A DNA stretch of 64,000 nt, taken from contig NZ_CCXR01000001.1 in NCBI RefSeq assembly GCF_000821085.1, positions 4,237,001 through 4,301,000 on the forward strand, written 5' to 3'. The DNA is from Bacillus sp. B-jedd. Its GTDB lineage: Bacteria > Bacillota > Bacilli > Bacillales > Cytobacillaceae. This document shows, piece after piece, positions 9,977 through 19,555 of the stretch (position 1 is the stretch's first letter; each line of letters starts with the position of its first letter). A model generated the notes under the pieces. The model saw only the letters and a program-made list of their open reading frames with translations, did no database searches and had not been told where the DNA came from. Position numbers and translations under genes: made by a program.

Positions 9977-10575
9977 GCTCTCGCTTTCGGAAAGTGAACG
10001 AGGTTGGGACTCGGAAGGGAGTTTTAGGCTCCCCCCTGTCCCAATCTGCTTCCTGTTGGGACAGTGATTCACTAAAACTGCCGGTGGCTGTCCCAAGTTG
10101 GACGTGGTTGGGACTGGGATTTGGATTTTAGACTCCATTCTGTCCCAAAGTGCTTTTCATTGGGACAGTGATTCACTAAAATAGCCGGTGGCTGTCCCAA
10201 GTTGGACGTGGTTGGGACTGGGATTTGGATTTTAGACTCCATTCTGTCCCAAAGTGCTTTTCATTTAGACAGTGATTCACTAAAATAGCCGGTGGCTGTC
10301 CCAAGTTGGACGTGGTTGGGACTGGGATTTGGATTTTAGACTCCATTCTGTCCCAAAGTGCTTTTCATTGGGACAGTGATTCACTAAAATAGCCGGTGGC
10401 TGTCCCAAGTTGAACGTGGTTGGGACTGGGATTTTTATTTTAGACTCCATTCTGTCCCAAAGTGCTTTTCATTGAGACAGTGATTCACCCGAATAGCTGG
10501 GGCTGTCCGAAGTTAATAAATGTTCGGACAGGCAGCCAGGATCTTCTCCTCCATCTGTCCGAAGTTCAATATTAT
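9977..10575. repeat. Tandem array of 104-bp palindromic units
   Basis: Four nearly identical 104-bp units start at 10081, 10185, 10289 and 10393 (each begins CCGGTGGCTGTCCCAAG). Degenerate units flank them (about 9977-10080 and 10497-10575). Each unit holds two inverted repeats: GTCCCAA...TTGGGAC and CTGTCCCAA...TTGGGACAG. No coding sense is evident and the units are contiguous without unique spacers. The whole 1-kb stretch between gdhA and ahpC is otherwise empty apart from the ahpC promoter. Confidence 0.92.
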
Positions 10576-10786
10576 AGCGATTACCAAACAAGCCTTTAGC
10601 GGCAAATCTTCTCGTGATCTTTCTTTTGCCAAAAAAATCACCTTCCCCTTTAGTTAACACTATATACAGTTGAGAAACAGGAGCGTAATTGAAAATCAGC
10701 CACCCCTTCCCACTCCCTTCACAAACCACTATTTCTCTAACCAAAAAACAAATTATGACCTCTTTCAACAAAATAATACCTTTCCC

Positions 10787-10841
10787 TTGACAATACAATA
10801 AGGATTATATAATAATAGTTTGTGTATTAGAATTATTATAA
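10787..10841 (+). promoter_or_regulatory. ahpC promoter with PerR box
   Basis: A TTGACA at 10787-10792 and a TATAAT at 10808-10813 (15-bp spacer) form a candidate sigma-A promoter. At 10827-10841 is TTAGAATTATTATAA, which differs from the PerR consensus TTATAATNATTATAA at one position. It would lie around the transcription start, a place where PerR blocks transcription until peroxide oxidises it. Family knowledge: ahpC belongs to the PerR regulon in Bacillus. Confidence 0.75.
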
Positions 10842-10924
10842 ATAACTAATAATAATAAAAAACACGTTAGTTATTTATGTTTCACCCTTACCAAAATAAT
10901 TATTTTTATAGGAGGATTTTCACT

Positions 10925-11488
10925 ATGTCACTTATCGGTAAAGAAGTACTTCCATTCACAGCGCAGGCTTACAAAAACGGTGAATTCATCGAGGTTAGCG
11001 ATCAGGACTTCAGAGGCCAATGGAGCGTTGTCTGCTTCTACCCGGCTGACTTCACTTTCGTTTGTCCGACCGAACTGGAAGACCTTCAGAATCAATACCC
11101 AGCCCTTCAAGAGCTCGGCGTTGAAGTATTCTCTGTATCACGCGATTCCCATTTTACACATAAAGCATGGCACGATACATCTGAAACAATAGGTAAAATC
11201 ACTTATGCAATGATTGGTGACCCAGCTCATATCTTATCCCGCAACTTCGATGTACTCATTGAAGAACTGGGACAGGCTGATCGCGGTACTTTCATCATTG
11301 ATCCGGATGGCGTCATCCAAGCAGTTGAAATCAACGCAGGCGGAATTGGCCGTGATGCAAGCACACTTATCAACAAAATCAAAGCAGCCCAATACGTGCG
11401 CAACAACCCAGGTGAAGTCTGCCCGGCTAAGTGGAAAGAAGGAGAAACAACCCTGAAGCCAAGCCTTGACCTTGTCGGAAAAATCTAA
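10925..11488 (+). CDS. ahpC: Alkyl hydroperoxide reductase C (2-Cys peroxiredoxin)
   Basis: A 187-residue peroxiredoxin that reduces H2O2 and organic hydroperoxides. The peroxidatic Cys47 is in DFTFVCPTE and the resolving Cys166 in GEVCPAKW. I start the gene at ATG 10925, which has TAGGAGGA 7 bases upstream; an in-frame ATG at 10877 lacks a ribosome site and would add an unrelated leader. ahpF follows 13 bases downstream. Expression is probably peroxide-inducible through the PerR-like box upstream. Confidence 0.96.
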   Translation: MSLIGKEVLPFTAQAYKNGEFIEVSDQDFRGQWSVVCFYPADFTFVCPTELEDLQNQYPALQELGVEVFSVSRDSHFTHKAWHDTSETIGKITYAMIGDPAHILSRNFDVLIEELGQADRGTFIIDPDGVIQAVEINAGGIGRDASTLINKIKAAQYVRNNPGEVCPAKWKEGETTLKPSLDLVGKI

Positions 11489-11501
11489 GGAGTGCTTATA
11501 G

Positions 11502-13031
11502 ATGATACTAGATGCAGATATTAAGGCGCAATTACAGCAATATCTTCAACTAATGGAGAACGATGTGTTGCTGAAAGTCAGCGCAGGTTCCGATGAGTTA
11601 TCAAAAGACATGCTGGCGCTTGTCGACGAACTGACCGCTATGTCGAACCGGATTAAAGTGGAGAAAGCTACGTTGGAAAGAACACCAAGCTTTAGTGTCA
11701 ATCGCATCGGGGAGGATACCGGGATTATTTTTGCCGGTATTCCCCTCGGTCATGAGTTCACTTCCTTCGTGCTTGCGCTTCTGCAGGTAAGCGGCCGCCC
11801 TCCGAAGGTCGACCAAAGCGTCATCGATCAAGTGAAAAGTCTCAAAGGCGAGTATCGCTTTGAAACTTACGTATCTTTGAGCTGCCATAACTGCCCGGAT
11901 GTCGTCCAGGCGCTGAACGTGATGAGTGTCCTGAATCCAGGCGTTTCCCATACGATGATTGACGGCGCTGCCTTCAAGCAGGAAGTCGAAAGCAAGAAAG
12001 TCATGGCTGTCCCGACCGTTTTCCTTAATGGGGAAGAGTTTGGCGGAGGCCGGATGTCCCTTGAGGAAATCCTTGCAAAACTGGGAAGCACACAAGACCC
12101 GGCAGAGCTGTCCAATAAAGAGCCGTTCGATGTTCTTGTTGTCGGCGGAGGCCCCGCTGGCGCAAGCGCGGCGATTTATACGGCCCGTAAAGGAATCCGG
12201 ACAGGGATTGTCGCTGAACGTTTCGGCGGCCAAATCATGGATACTCTCGGAATTGAAAACTTCATTGGCACAAAATACACAGAAGGCCCTAAACTGGCCG
12301 CTACACTTGAAGAGCATGTCAAAGAGTATGACATCGATGTCATGAATCTTCAGCGGGCAAAGCGCCTTGAAAAGAAAGACTTCATCGAGCTCGAACTTGA
12401 AAACGGCGCTGTCCTGAAAAGCAAGGCAGTCATCCTTTCAACTGGCGCGCGCTGGCGCAATGTCAACGTCCCGGGTGAACAAGAGTTTAAAAACAAAGGT
12501 GTTGCCTACTGCCCTCACTGTGACGGCCCTCTTTTTGAAGGAAAAGACGTTGCGGTCATTGGCGGAGGAAACTCCGGCATCGAGGCGGCCATCGACCTGG
12601 CAGGGATTGTCAAGCATGTAACAGTTTTTGAGTTCATGTCTGAGCTCAAGGCTGACTCTGTCTTGCAAGACCGCCTGTACAGCCTACCGAACGTAACAGT
12701 TATCAAAAATGCCCAGACGAAAGAAATCACGGGTACTGACAAAGTTAACGGCATTAGCTATATTGACCGTGAAACAGGTGAAGAACATCATGTTGAGCTT
12801 GATGGCGTGTTCGTTCAAATCGGCCTCGTTCCGAATACAGACTGGCTTGGCGATGCGCTTGAGCGCAACCGCATGGGTGAAATCGTCGTCGACAATCGTG
12901 GCGCGACAAGCCTGCCAGGCGTGTTCGCTGCCGGCGATTGTACTAACAGTCCATTTAAGCAAATCATCATTTCGATGGGATCAGGCGCGAATGCCGCTCT
13001 TGGCGCATTCGACTATCTGATCAGAAATTAA
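11502..13031 (+). CDS. ahpF: Alkyl hydroperoxide reductase subunit F
   Basis: A 509-residue flavoprotein that passes electrons from NAD(P)H to AhpC. The N-terminal double thioredoxin-like domain contains CHNCPD at about residues 128-133. The C-terminal thioredoxin-reductase-like part has an FAD motif [12 protein letters not shown] (about 212), the redox pair YCPHCDG (about 340) and the second dinucleotide motif [12 protein letters not shown]. Length and order are canonical. It is co-transcribed with ahpC and closed by a terminator. Confidence 0.96.
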   Translation: MILDADIKAQLQQYLQLMENDVLLKVSAGSDELSKDMLALVDELTAMSNRIKVEKATLERTPSFSVNRIGEDTGIIFAGIPLGHEFTSFVLALLQVSGRPPKVDQSVIDQVKSLKGEYRFETYVSLSCHNCPDVVQALNVMSVLNPGVSHTMIDGAAFKQEVESKKVMAVPTVFLNGEEFGGGRMSLEEILAKLGSTQDPAELSNKEPFDVLVVGGGPAGASAAIYTARKGIRTGIVAERFGGQIMDTLGIENFIGTKYTEGPKLAATLEEHVKEYDIDVMNLQRAKRLEKKDFIELELENGAVLKSKAVILSTGARWRNVNVPGEQEFKNKGVAYCPHCDGPLFEGKDVAVIGGGNSGIEAAIDLAGIVKHVTVFEFMSELKADSVLQDRLYSLPNVTVIKNAQTKEITGTDKVNGISYIDRETGEEHHVELDGVFVQIGLVPNTDWLGDALERNRMGEIVVDNRGATSLPGVFAAGDCTNSPFKQIIISMGSGANAALGAFDYLIRN

Positions 13032-13043
13032 ATTATGGCAAAC

Positions 13044-13084
13044 CCGCTGTACTGCCTTTGAAGCAGTATAGCGGTTTTTTTATT
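13044..13084 (+). terminator. ahpCF terminator
   Basis: A 12-bp stem CCGCTGTACTGC / GCAGTATAGCGG is followed by seven T. Confidence 0.9.
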
Positions 13085-13309
13085 GATATAAACTTACAAA
13101 AATCTCCAATTGATGACCACAACTGAAACTTTAGAAAAAGCCTTAATTTCTGCCCTTTTTGCCACTTACTGCTTAAAGCAGACACTACTAAACGACACTA
13201 TCTGGTTATCTGAAATGATAGAGTTGTCGAACTTCTCTTAAATACTTTTTTTCTTCCCTATTGTAAAATGAGTTTAGCGGTTTAGGTTTCCAAAAAATGG
13301 GGGGTACTA

Positions 13310-13921
13310 ATGAGAAAAGTAAACGTTTTGATCCTGACAGTTGTGTTCCTTTTGACTATGGCCATGCCAGCAATGGCGCAAGGTAAATCCACAGTATACA
13401 AAGGCTCTTTTCAAGGCGCTTCATTCTATGCCACAGAAGGCACCACCGATACCTATGTAGACCTTTCTACTAACTTTGAGGGCAAAAACTCTTATATCCT
13501 CTATTACCAAACCTATGATTATGAGAAAGATGAAATCTATTACGGAATCGCTGAAATTCCGGCAACCAAAGCTGTTTTTGATGTGAACAAAGGTACAGCG
13601 AAAGTGAATCAGACTGTAGATGTATTTAAAGTCAATTTCACTTGCGATGAGGAAGGGGAATGCACGGAAGAAGAATCCCCTGCTGGCACTAAGTCCCTCA
13701 ACCTTACTTGGAAGTTTAATCCAAAAAGTTATTCTACCTTTAAATATACCGACAAAAATGTCCCGATAGATTTTAATGAATTCATCAAACTTTCCAAGGG
13801 TACCTTTAAAGACTACTATCAAGTCTCGGTAACCGGAACAATCGGAGGCAAGAAAACAGACAGCTATGAGTATTCCTCAGGGTCTGTAACGACTGGTTCT
13901 TCCTTCACCATCATTAAATAA
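13310..13921 (+). CDS. Secreted protein of unknown function
   Basis: A 203-residue exported protein. Residues 1-23 are a clear signal peptide ending AMPAMAQG. The mature part is rich in Tyr, Thr and Lys, predicts mostly beta strand, and has one close Cys pair (FTCDEEGECTEEE) that could form a disulfide. There is no lipobox and no domain I recognise. The preceding bases contain GGGGGG 7 bases before the ATG. It is monocistronic between two terminators. Confidence 0.75.
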   Translation: MRKVNVLILTVVFLLTMAMPAMAQGKSTVYKGSFQGASFYATEGTTDTYVDLSTNFEGKNSYILYYQTYDYEKDEIYYGIAEIPATKAVFDVNKGTAKVNQTVDVFKVNFTCDEEGECTEEESPAGTKSLNLTWKFNPKSYSTFKYTDKNVPIDFNEFIKLSKGTFKDYYQVSVTGTIGGKKTDSYEYSSGSVTTGSSFTIIK

Positions 13922-13972
13922 AGAATTCCGCAATTTCATTCTAAAAACCTAAACCCCAATAGATCTGCATGC

Positions 13973-14003
13973 AAAAGGCCGGCTCCTATCGACCGGCCCT
14001 TTA
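13973..14003. terminator. Bidirectional terminator
   Basis: AAAGGCCGG / CCGGCCCTTT stem between the convergent secreted-protein and GNAT genes, with short A and T runs on either side. Confidence 0.75.
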
Positions 14004-14017
14004 ATATATTTAATAGT

Positions 14018-14473
14018 TTATCTATGCCCTTCTTTCCGAGCTTGTATATAGCCATAATAGGCACAGGTACCACTCTGCGATAAATCCTTTACTTCAAAAC
14101 CGCATTTTTCGTAGAAGTTAAAATTATTCGCAGAGGTATGGGCAAACCAATCGCCATGGGGAAGTTTTTGAACACAAAGCTCCACAAGTTTTTTCCCTAT
14201 TCCTCTACCTTGATATTCTGTTAAAACAAACAAATCCATTATATTAGCAGCCATGATCCCGTCTGAAATTACCCTAACCATGCCAATCATCTTGTCCCGG
14301 TCCCAGACAGTAAATGCCCATGTCGAGTTTGTAAATATCAACGAAAATTTTTCTTTTTGCCAATTCGGGGTATTCCGGGCCCACCCCGCATCCTCAAATA
14401 GAGCTTCTACATATTCTGCTGGGACCCCTTCCGTCCCTTCCCTGATTACCAAGCCATTAAAATATTGATACAA
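14018..14473 (-). CDS. GNAT family N-acetyltransferase
   Basis: A 151-residue acetyltransferase using acetyl-CoA. The core motif is visible as MDLFVLTEYQGRGIGKKLVEL (Q/RxxGxG/A pyrophosphate loop), followed by NNFNFYEKCGFEV at the C-terminal beta4-alpha4 region. The acceptor substrate cannot be told. An AGGGGGGG ribosome site precedes the ATG on the minus strand. It stands alone and is convergent with the secreted protein gene. Confidence 0.88.
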   Translation of the reverse strand: MYQYFNGLVIREGTEGVPAEYVEALFEDAGWARNTPNWQKEKFSLIFTNSTWAFTVWDRDKMIGMVRVISDGIMAANIMDLFVLTEYQGRGIGKKLVELCVQKLPHGDWFAHTSANNFNFYEKCGFEVKDLSQSGTCAYYGYIQARKEGHR

Positions 14474-14573
14474 ATTCAGCCCCCCCTTTATGCTATATAT
14501 ACTTCAACATGCTGGGGATTACTTCCTTTTTTTCTGGACTTTTAGATGGATTCATGCAAAACCTTATGAAAAT

Positions 14574-14613
14574 AAAAGGGTAGCCAACTTTGTACGTTGG
14601 ATACCCTTTTTAA
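14574..14613 (-). terminator. mqo terminator
   Basis: AAAAGGGTA-CCAAC paired with GTTGG-TACCCTTTT beyond the mqo stop. The T run is present on both strands. Confidence 0.8.
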
Positions 14614-14623
14614 ATAAACTAAT

Positions 14624-16180
14624 TTAGGACGATATTGGTTTCTCTGCAAAATGGCGGTGGCCGGCCTCCAGATTTCCGTTGTTGACCATTGAACGATCGC
14701 CCCCCAGCCCGAGCGTCCAGGCTGTATGAGAGTGAATTTCATGGAAAAGGTCCGGATTCTCTGACAAAGAGACTCCATATGACGGAACCATATCGATGAT
14801 TTTCGGCTCCCACAATTTAAATTGCTCAGGGAAGCACTTTTTAAGAACCTCAAGCATGACATGGACGGCAGTCGATGCACCCGGGGATGCTCCGAGCAAG
14901 GCTGCTACCGAACCATCCGCAGCGGTGATGACTTCCGTTCCGAATTGGAGCGTGCCCCTTCCGCCTGCTTCGGTGTCTTTGATGACTTGAACCCGCTGGC
15001 CGGCTACAACAATATCCCAATCTTCACTTTTCGCATGAGGAATGAATTCCTGTAATTCCTCAATTCGTTTATCTTTCGATAGCATAAGTTGTTGAATCAG
15101 GTATTTTGTTAATGGTATGTTCTTCGCGCCAGCTGCCAGCATGGTGATGAGATTGTTTGGTTTTACGGAAAGCAATAAATCGAGATTCGAACCTGTTTTC
15201 AAAAACTTCGGAGTAAAGCCGGCAAACGGCCCAAAGAGCAATGACTTTTTGTTGTCAATATACCGTGTATCCAAGTGTGGCACTGACATTGGCGGCGCGC
15301 CGACAGCAGCCTTTCCGTATACTTTCGCATGATGCTGCTCGACAACCTCCGGGTTATTGCATACGAGGAACAGCCCGCTTACCGGGAATCCCCCGATTTG
15401 CCTGCTCTCAGGAATCCCTGTTTTTTGCAGCAGAGGCAAGCTTCCCCCGCCACCGCCGATAAAGACGAATTTTGCTGTATGGCGCTCGATGGCCCCGGTA
15501 TTCATATTCCATACCTTAAGCTCCCACAAGCCATTACTTGTCCGTTTTATATCTTCAACCTGATGCTTATATTTAATGTCAACGTTTTGCTTTTTTAAAT
15601 GGCCAAATAAAACACGGGTTAATTCACCGAAGTTAACATCTGTTCCCGAATCGATTTTCGTTGCTGCAATCGGTTCCGTAGATGTCCGCCCTTCCATCAT
15701 TAACGGCATCCAATCCTTCAGTTTTTCCGGATCATCGGAAAACTCCATTCCGTGGAATAACGGACTCTCCGAAAGCGCTTTAAATCTCTTTTTCAGGAAT
15801 GCCACATTTGCCTCCCCTTGAACAAAACTGATGTGAGGCAAAGGCATAATGAAATTTTGCGGATGTTCAATTAGATTCCTGTTTACGAGATAAGACCAGA
15901 ATTGCCTTGAAATCTGGAACTGCTCATTGACTTTAATTGCTTTGCTAATATCCAGGGAGCCGTCCTGCTTTTCAACGGTATAGTTAAGCTCGCACAGCGC
16001 CGAGTGGCCTGTCCCCGCATTATTCCACTCGTTTGAGCTTTCTTCCCCGGCTTTATCAAGTTTTTCAAATACAGTAACTTTCCAATCAGGCGCTAATTCT
16101 TTCAGCAATGTGCCGAGAGTCGCGCTCATGATGCCCGCACCAATCAAGATAACGTCTGTCTCAGTTTGACTGTTACTCAT
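14624..16180 (-). CDS. mqo: Malate:quinone oxidoreductase
   Basis: A membrane-associated FAD enzyme that oxidises malate to oxaloacetate and passes electrons to quinone, a TCA-cycle alternative to malate dehydrogenase. The FAD-binding segment [20 protein letters not shown] is at the N-terminus. Family blocks [41 protein letters not shown] and [18 protein letters not shown] follow. I choose ATG 16180 (518 residues) because GGGATGG lies 5 bases upstream of it; an ATG three codons earlier overlaps that ribosome site. Monocistronic. Confidence 0.94.
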   Translation of the reverse strand: MSNSQTETDVILIGAGIMSATLGTLLKELAPDWKVTVFEKLDKAGEESSNEWNNAGTGHSALCELNYTVEKQDGSLDISKAIKVNEQFQISRQFWSYLVNRNLIEHPQNFIMPLPHISFVQGEANVAFLKKRFKALSESPLFHGMEFSDDPEKLKDWMPLMMEGRTSTEPIAATKIDSGTDVNFGELTRVLFGHLKKQNVDIKYKHQVEDIKRTSNGLWELKVWNMNTGAIERHTAKFVFIGGGGGSLPLLQKTGIPESRQIGGFPVSGLFLVCNNPEVVEQHHAKVYGKAAVGAPPMSVPHLDTRYIDNKKSLLFGPFAGFTPKFLKTGSNLDLLLSVKPNNLITMLAAGAKNIPLTKYLIQQLMLSKDKRIEELQEFIPHAKSEDWDIVVAGQRVQVIKDTEAGGRGTLQFGTEVITAADGSVAALLGASPGASTAVHVMLEVLKKCFPEQFKLWEPKIIDMVPSYGVSLSENPDLFHEIHSHTAWTLGLGGDRSMVNNGNLEAGHRHFAEKPISS

Positions 16181-16600
16181 TTTTCCCATCCCTATCCGTT
16201 AAACTTTGCAGAAAGGATGCAGGGCGCTTTTCTCAGGCGTCGCAGCAAGCCTGGCCGTGGATACGTCACATCATTTCTGCAATCATGTTATTCCGATAGC
16301 AAAACACTACTTTTCCATTATATCACTGTTGTTAATAGATTTAAATTTCTACTGTTTAAAAGATGGAAAAAGTGAGAATCCCTTTTTGAAGCCTACGGGA
16401 CCTTCTATCGGTGGAAAACTTGTTCTTGAAGACACAAATTCAAAAAAGCGGCTTTCCTTCTCTTAAAAGCACATCCTTTTTACTATTTTTTACTTTTATG
16501 GATAATAATATTTGGTATAAATTAGGTTATCAACTATAATAATGGTAATTTCCATGATCTTTCAATAGTACCGATAACCAATAGAAAAGCAGGTGGTGAA

Positions 16601-16897
16601 ATGGGTATCAACGTGGGCCAGGCAAGGCATCAAGCACAGGTTTTAGCCAGTCAGGCAAAAAATTTACATGAAATAAGCAACCAGATAGTTTCCTATGAAT
16701 CTATGTTAAATAGCTACTGGCAGGCTGAAGAAATGAAATACGTCAATCAGGCTATCAACAAAATCGAAATTGAGTTGAGAAGTACCGCTGCCACCCTTAC
16801 TCAATTGGAATCTATCATTATTCATACTGCCCAAATGATCCGTCAGGAAGAAATGGAAGAAGAGAGAAAAGCGGCAGAACAACTCAGGTTGAGGTGA
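16601..16897 (+). CDS. WXG100-like small helical protein
   Basis: A 98-residue all-helical protein directly before a WXG100 gene. It has two long amphipathic helices separated by NSYWQAEEM at about residue 44-52, where WXG100 proteins carry their W-x-G turn, though the Gly is not conserved here. GGTGGTG precedes the ATG. The C-terminal helix is rich in Glu and Arg. It is probably a helical-hairpin partner of the downstream protein, as in EsxA/EsxB-type heterodimers. This is inferred from fold pattern and position only. Confidence 0.6.
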   Translation: MGINVGQARHQAQVLASQAKNLHEISNQIVSYESMLNSYWQAEEMKYVNQAINKIEIELRSTAATLTQLESIIIHTAQMIRQEEMEEERKAAEQLRLR

Positions 16898-16931
16898 TTT
16901 TGGTGGGGATAATCATAATGAGGTGGAATAA

Positions 16932-17228
16932 ATGGTCAAGTTTACAGTAGACACAGTTAAATTAGATCACACAGCGAGTAAAATGAACCAGCATGCGAAG
17001 GATTGTGAAAAGATTTATAACGAGCTGGTTGCAGGATTCAGCCGTTTGGGATCTGCCTGGCAAGGGGCAGACAGTGTGGAATTTGCGGCCCAAATAAAAA
17101 GTCCTTTGGATGACCTTCGCAAAATGAATGTCACAATGAGGAAGTATGCCGAGTTTTTAACAAATAGCTCCAAAGCCTATAGGGATGCACAAAAAGACGT
17201 CTTGAGCGCCGCCCAAAGACTAACATGA
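16932..17228 (+). CDS. WXG100 family type VII secretion target
   Basis: A 98-residue helical hairpin protein with the WXG-type turn as SAWQGADSVEF at about residues 40-50. It has no signal peptide, as expected for an ESX/Yuk substrate. AGGTGG lies 5 bases before the ATG. The gene is 34 bases after the helical partner gene. No secretion machinery (EssC/YukBA, EsaA), LXG toxin or immunity gene is in this window, so the pair is an orphan here and must use machinery encoded elsewhere. Confidence 0.85.
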   Translation: MVKFTVDTVKLDHTASKMNQHAKDCEKIYNELVAGFSRLGSAWQGADSVEFAAQIKSPLDDLRKMNVTMRKYAEFLTNSSKAYRDAQKDVLSAAQRLT

Positions 17229-17329
17229 TTTTGCACGTAACAGTTAATTTTTAAACATGATAAGACAAAATTAAAAAGTCGAGATTGAAATCCTATCATT
17301 CAGTAAATAATGACGCTTGCCAATTAACA

Positions 17330-17535
17330 ACTCTTTCGGGACAATTTGTTCTTCATTCCACCGGGTTCTGTCCCAATGCCCTTCTAATTGGGACAACTTC
17401 ACTATCAATCTAACGATTCCTGTCCCAAGTAAAACGAGTTTGGGACTGAAAAAGCAGATATAACCTTCAATCTGTCCCAAGCTGTTTCAAATCGGGACAA
17501 CTCCACCAATAATCTTCATATGCTTGTCCCAATTA
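17330..17535. repeat. Degenerate copies of the GTCCCAA palindromic repeat
   Basis: Two diverged units resemble the 104-bp array at 9977-10575, with CTGTCCCAA...TTGGGACA and CTGTCCCAA...CGGGACA pairs. It lies within the 1.1-kb gene-free stretch after the WXG100 gene. A minus-strand open frame inside it looks accidental. Confidence 0.75.
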
Positions 17536-17784
17536 CCAACTCACTAGGAATTAATACTCTTCCACCTCCTCGAACTATCAATATACCTGTCTCCACGTAT
17601 CGATATTTCCGATTGTAAACAACCAAACCTATTGATAACTCGAATTGATGCTGATCGATTTACCGTTATATCATTAACTAAATAGTTTCTAAATGCCTAG
17701 GACTCGCTAGGCATTTTTTCATTTTGGTTACTTAAAATGATCTGTATTTTTTGATGGGTTGCAAACCTGTACATGGCTTTTCAT

Positions 17785-18314
17785 TTAAGAAGGGAGTCAA
17801 CTTCGTCAACAACCCACCACTTAACACCCTTGCAGGTTGTTTGAAGTGGGGGCTTGCGTCTGCCAGAGTTAGACAGTGCTTCTACCCTCATAGAGAACAA
17901 CTACGCTTGTTCCTACCCAGTAGTGCGGACGAGCAATGCTCTCCTACCTTAGTGTGGTGGAACATCAGAACGGTTGACTTCGCCCCTACCACAAGAGCCA
18001 TGCTCCTGTGGTAACCGTTCATACGGATATTACGATAAGTTAAAGATTTTACGGTTGCAACGACTTCCTGCAACCAACCTAATATCTTTAGTTGTCAAAG
18101 AACGATAAGAGTGCCTTCAGCAAGATTTTGCCCAACGGTTTTCTCTTGCAATTATTATACTAGAAAAGGAGGGAGCAAGGTGGGAGTTTCAGATACTTGA
18201 TATGGTACAAAATCTTACGATTTTAACCGTACCATACCGTATCTGACGGCTATTCCTCCCCCACTTATCGTTAGGCTACGCCATTCACACGATTGAAGTG
18301 GGGGTATCCTTGCC
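17785..18314 (-). mobile_element. Internally deleted IS200/IS605-like element (no transposase)
   Basis: About 530 bp without coding capacity, bounded by two related hairpin ends. One is CCACCACTT (17814-17822) with AAGTGGGGG (17844-17852) followed by CTTGCG. The other is CCCCCACTT (18258-18266) with AAGTGGGGG (18296-18304) followed by TATCCTTGCCG. Subterminal hairpins, unlike inverted terminal repeats, fit IS200/IS605. The interior holds a large palindrome (18189-18246) and a TACCAC / GTGGTA hairpin near 17990-18010, in a region that read on the minus strand resembles the structured RNA end of TnpB elements. Orientation and exact limits are inferred. Confidence 0.55.
18189..18246. repeat. Long interrupted palindrome
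   Basis: TCAGATAC, TATGGTAC and AAAATC pair with GATTTT, GTACCATA and GTATCTGA, giving three stacked perfect stems with small internal loops and a 4-base apical loop. It is part of the IS605-like relic and lies 77 bases before the transporter gene. Confidence 0.85.
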
Positions 18315-18322
18315 GATTTTAG

Positions 18323-19552
18323 ATGAATCTCTATCAAAAAATCTTCAAAGAATATTGGAATCCCTATGTCGCAATAAGCATTGCCGGACTGGTAAGTGCT
18401 TTGTATTTTGGAATTACCGGAACGGTCTGGGCTGTTACAGGTGAATTCACCAGGTTAGGCGGCCATATGCTGGAGATGTTCGGGATAGATATCTCGGACT
18501 GGGCATATTTTAACCTTATTGGCATGAAAGGAACGACTTTCAGCCGGACGGATGGCTGGATTGTCATCGGCATGCTAATTGGCGGGCTGATCACTATCTT
18601 ATTGAGCAATAGCTTTAAAATCCGTATCCCGAAACAAAAGCGCCGCTTGGTACAAGGTTTTGCCGGGGGGATTATTGCGGGATTCGGCGCGCGCCTTGCG
18701 CTTGGCTGCAACCTGGCCGCCTTCTTTACAGGCGTTCCCCAGTTTTCGTTCCACTCATGGATTTTTATGCTGACAACAGCCATCGGAACTTTTTTTGGCG
18801 TAAAAGTGGTCAGCACGAAATGGTGGCGGGGTAAACCGGCCTTAATGAAAGGATCACTGAACGCTGTTGTGACCGAGCATGTCCAGAAAAGGAATGTCCA
18901 GCCGATTATAGGGTTTATTTTTGCCGGCCTCTATAGCTGCCTTGTCATTTACTTTTTCGCCACAGGCAAACCAATGCTGGCAGTAGCCTGTATCGCTGGT
19001 GCCCTGTTCGGAATTCTGATTGAGCGTGGGCAAATCTGCTTCACTTCGGCTTTTCGTGATTTGTGGATCAGCGGACGCGCCGTCATGTCAAAAGCCATTG
19101 CGGTTGGCATGATCATTAGTGTCGTTGTGACGTTCTTCTATATTCAAAGCGGCTCTGTCGCCATTATTAAAATAGCCGCTCCAAGCACGGCGATTGGCGG
19201 ATTGCTGTTCGGCTTTGGCATCGTGCTTGCCGGTGGCTGTGAAACCGGCATGATGTACCGCGCAATGGAAGGCCAAGTGTTATACTGGGTAGTAGGCGCG
19301 GGAAATATTGTCGGTGCCACCCTGCTTGCATACGGATGGGATCATCTTGGCATCTATACAGCTTTCGTGAAAAGTGGGAAGCCAATCAACCTGATGGAGC
19401 TTTGGGGCCCAATGGGAGCGTTGTTTGGAACTTTGGCCATGCTCGCTGCCTGGTTACTCCTGGCAAATTGGTGGGAAAAACGATTCCGTTACGGTTCCGG
19501 AATCACGGAGCAAAAGAAGAAAAAAATTGCGACTGTAGCAAAGGAGGCTTAA
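18323..19552 (+). CDS. YeeE/YedE family sulfur (or selenium) transporter
   Basis: A 409-residue polytopic membrane protein of the YeeE/YedE (TsuA) family, which imports thiosulfate. A related branch is linked to selenium metabolism. Two repeats are visible, with conserved Cys motifs ARLALGCNLAAFFTG (about 130) and LAGGCETGMMYRAMEG (about 308), plus GQICFTSAFRD between them. The C-terminus is a Lys-rich tail. No ribosome site is seen before ATG 18323; the IS605-like end lies only about 8 bases upstream, so the native leader may have been displaced. The TusA-like gene begins 3 bases after the stop. Confidence 0.88.
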   Translation: MNLYQKIFKEYWNPYVAISIAGLVSALYFGITGTVWAVTGEFTRLGGHMLEMFGIDISDWAYFNLIGMKGTTFSRTDGWIVIGMLIGGLITILLSNSFKIRIPKQKRRLVQGFAGGIIAGFGARLALGCNLAAFFTGVPQFSFHSWIFMLTTAIGTFFGVKVVSTKWWRGKPALMKGSLNAVVTEHVQKRNVQPIIGFIFAGLYSCLVIYFFATGKPMLAVACIAGALFGILIERGQICFTSAFRDLWISGRAVMSKAIAVGMIISVVVTFFYIQSGSVAIIKIAAPSTAIGGLLFGFGIVLAGGCETGMMYRAMEGQVLYWVVGAGNIVGATLLAYGWDHLGIYTAFVKSGKPINLMELWGPMGALFGTLAMLAAWLLLANWWEKRFRYGSGITEQKKKKIATVAKEA

Positions 19553-19555
19553 AAC

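Noticed and set aside
9911-10138. 75-residue minus-strand frame within the tandem repeats
   Set aside because: It arises from repeat sequence and overlaps the gdhA terminator.
9977-10575. Possible CRISPR array
   Set aside because: Units are 104 bp, directly joined, and have no unique spacers; no cas genes nearby.
10469-10798. 109-residue minus-strand open frame
   Set aside because: Its 3' part is a unit of the palindromic repeat and its start overlaps the ahpC promoter region; no ribosome site or recognisable protein.
10877-10924. Extended start of AhpC
   Set aside because: No ribosome site, and AhpC begins MSLIGKE as in homologues at 10925.
17271-17480. 69-residue minus-strand frame
   Set aside because: Lies in the degenerate GTCCCAA repeats; composition not protein-like.
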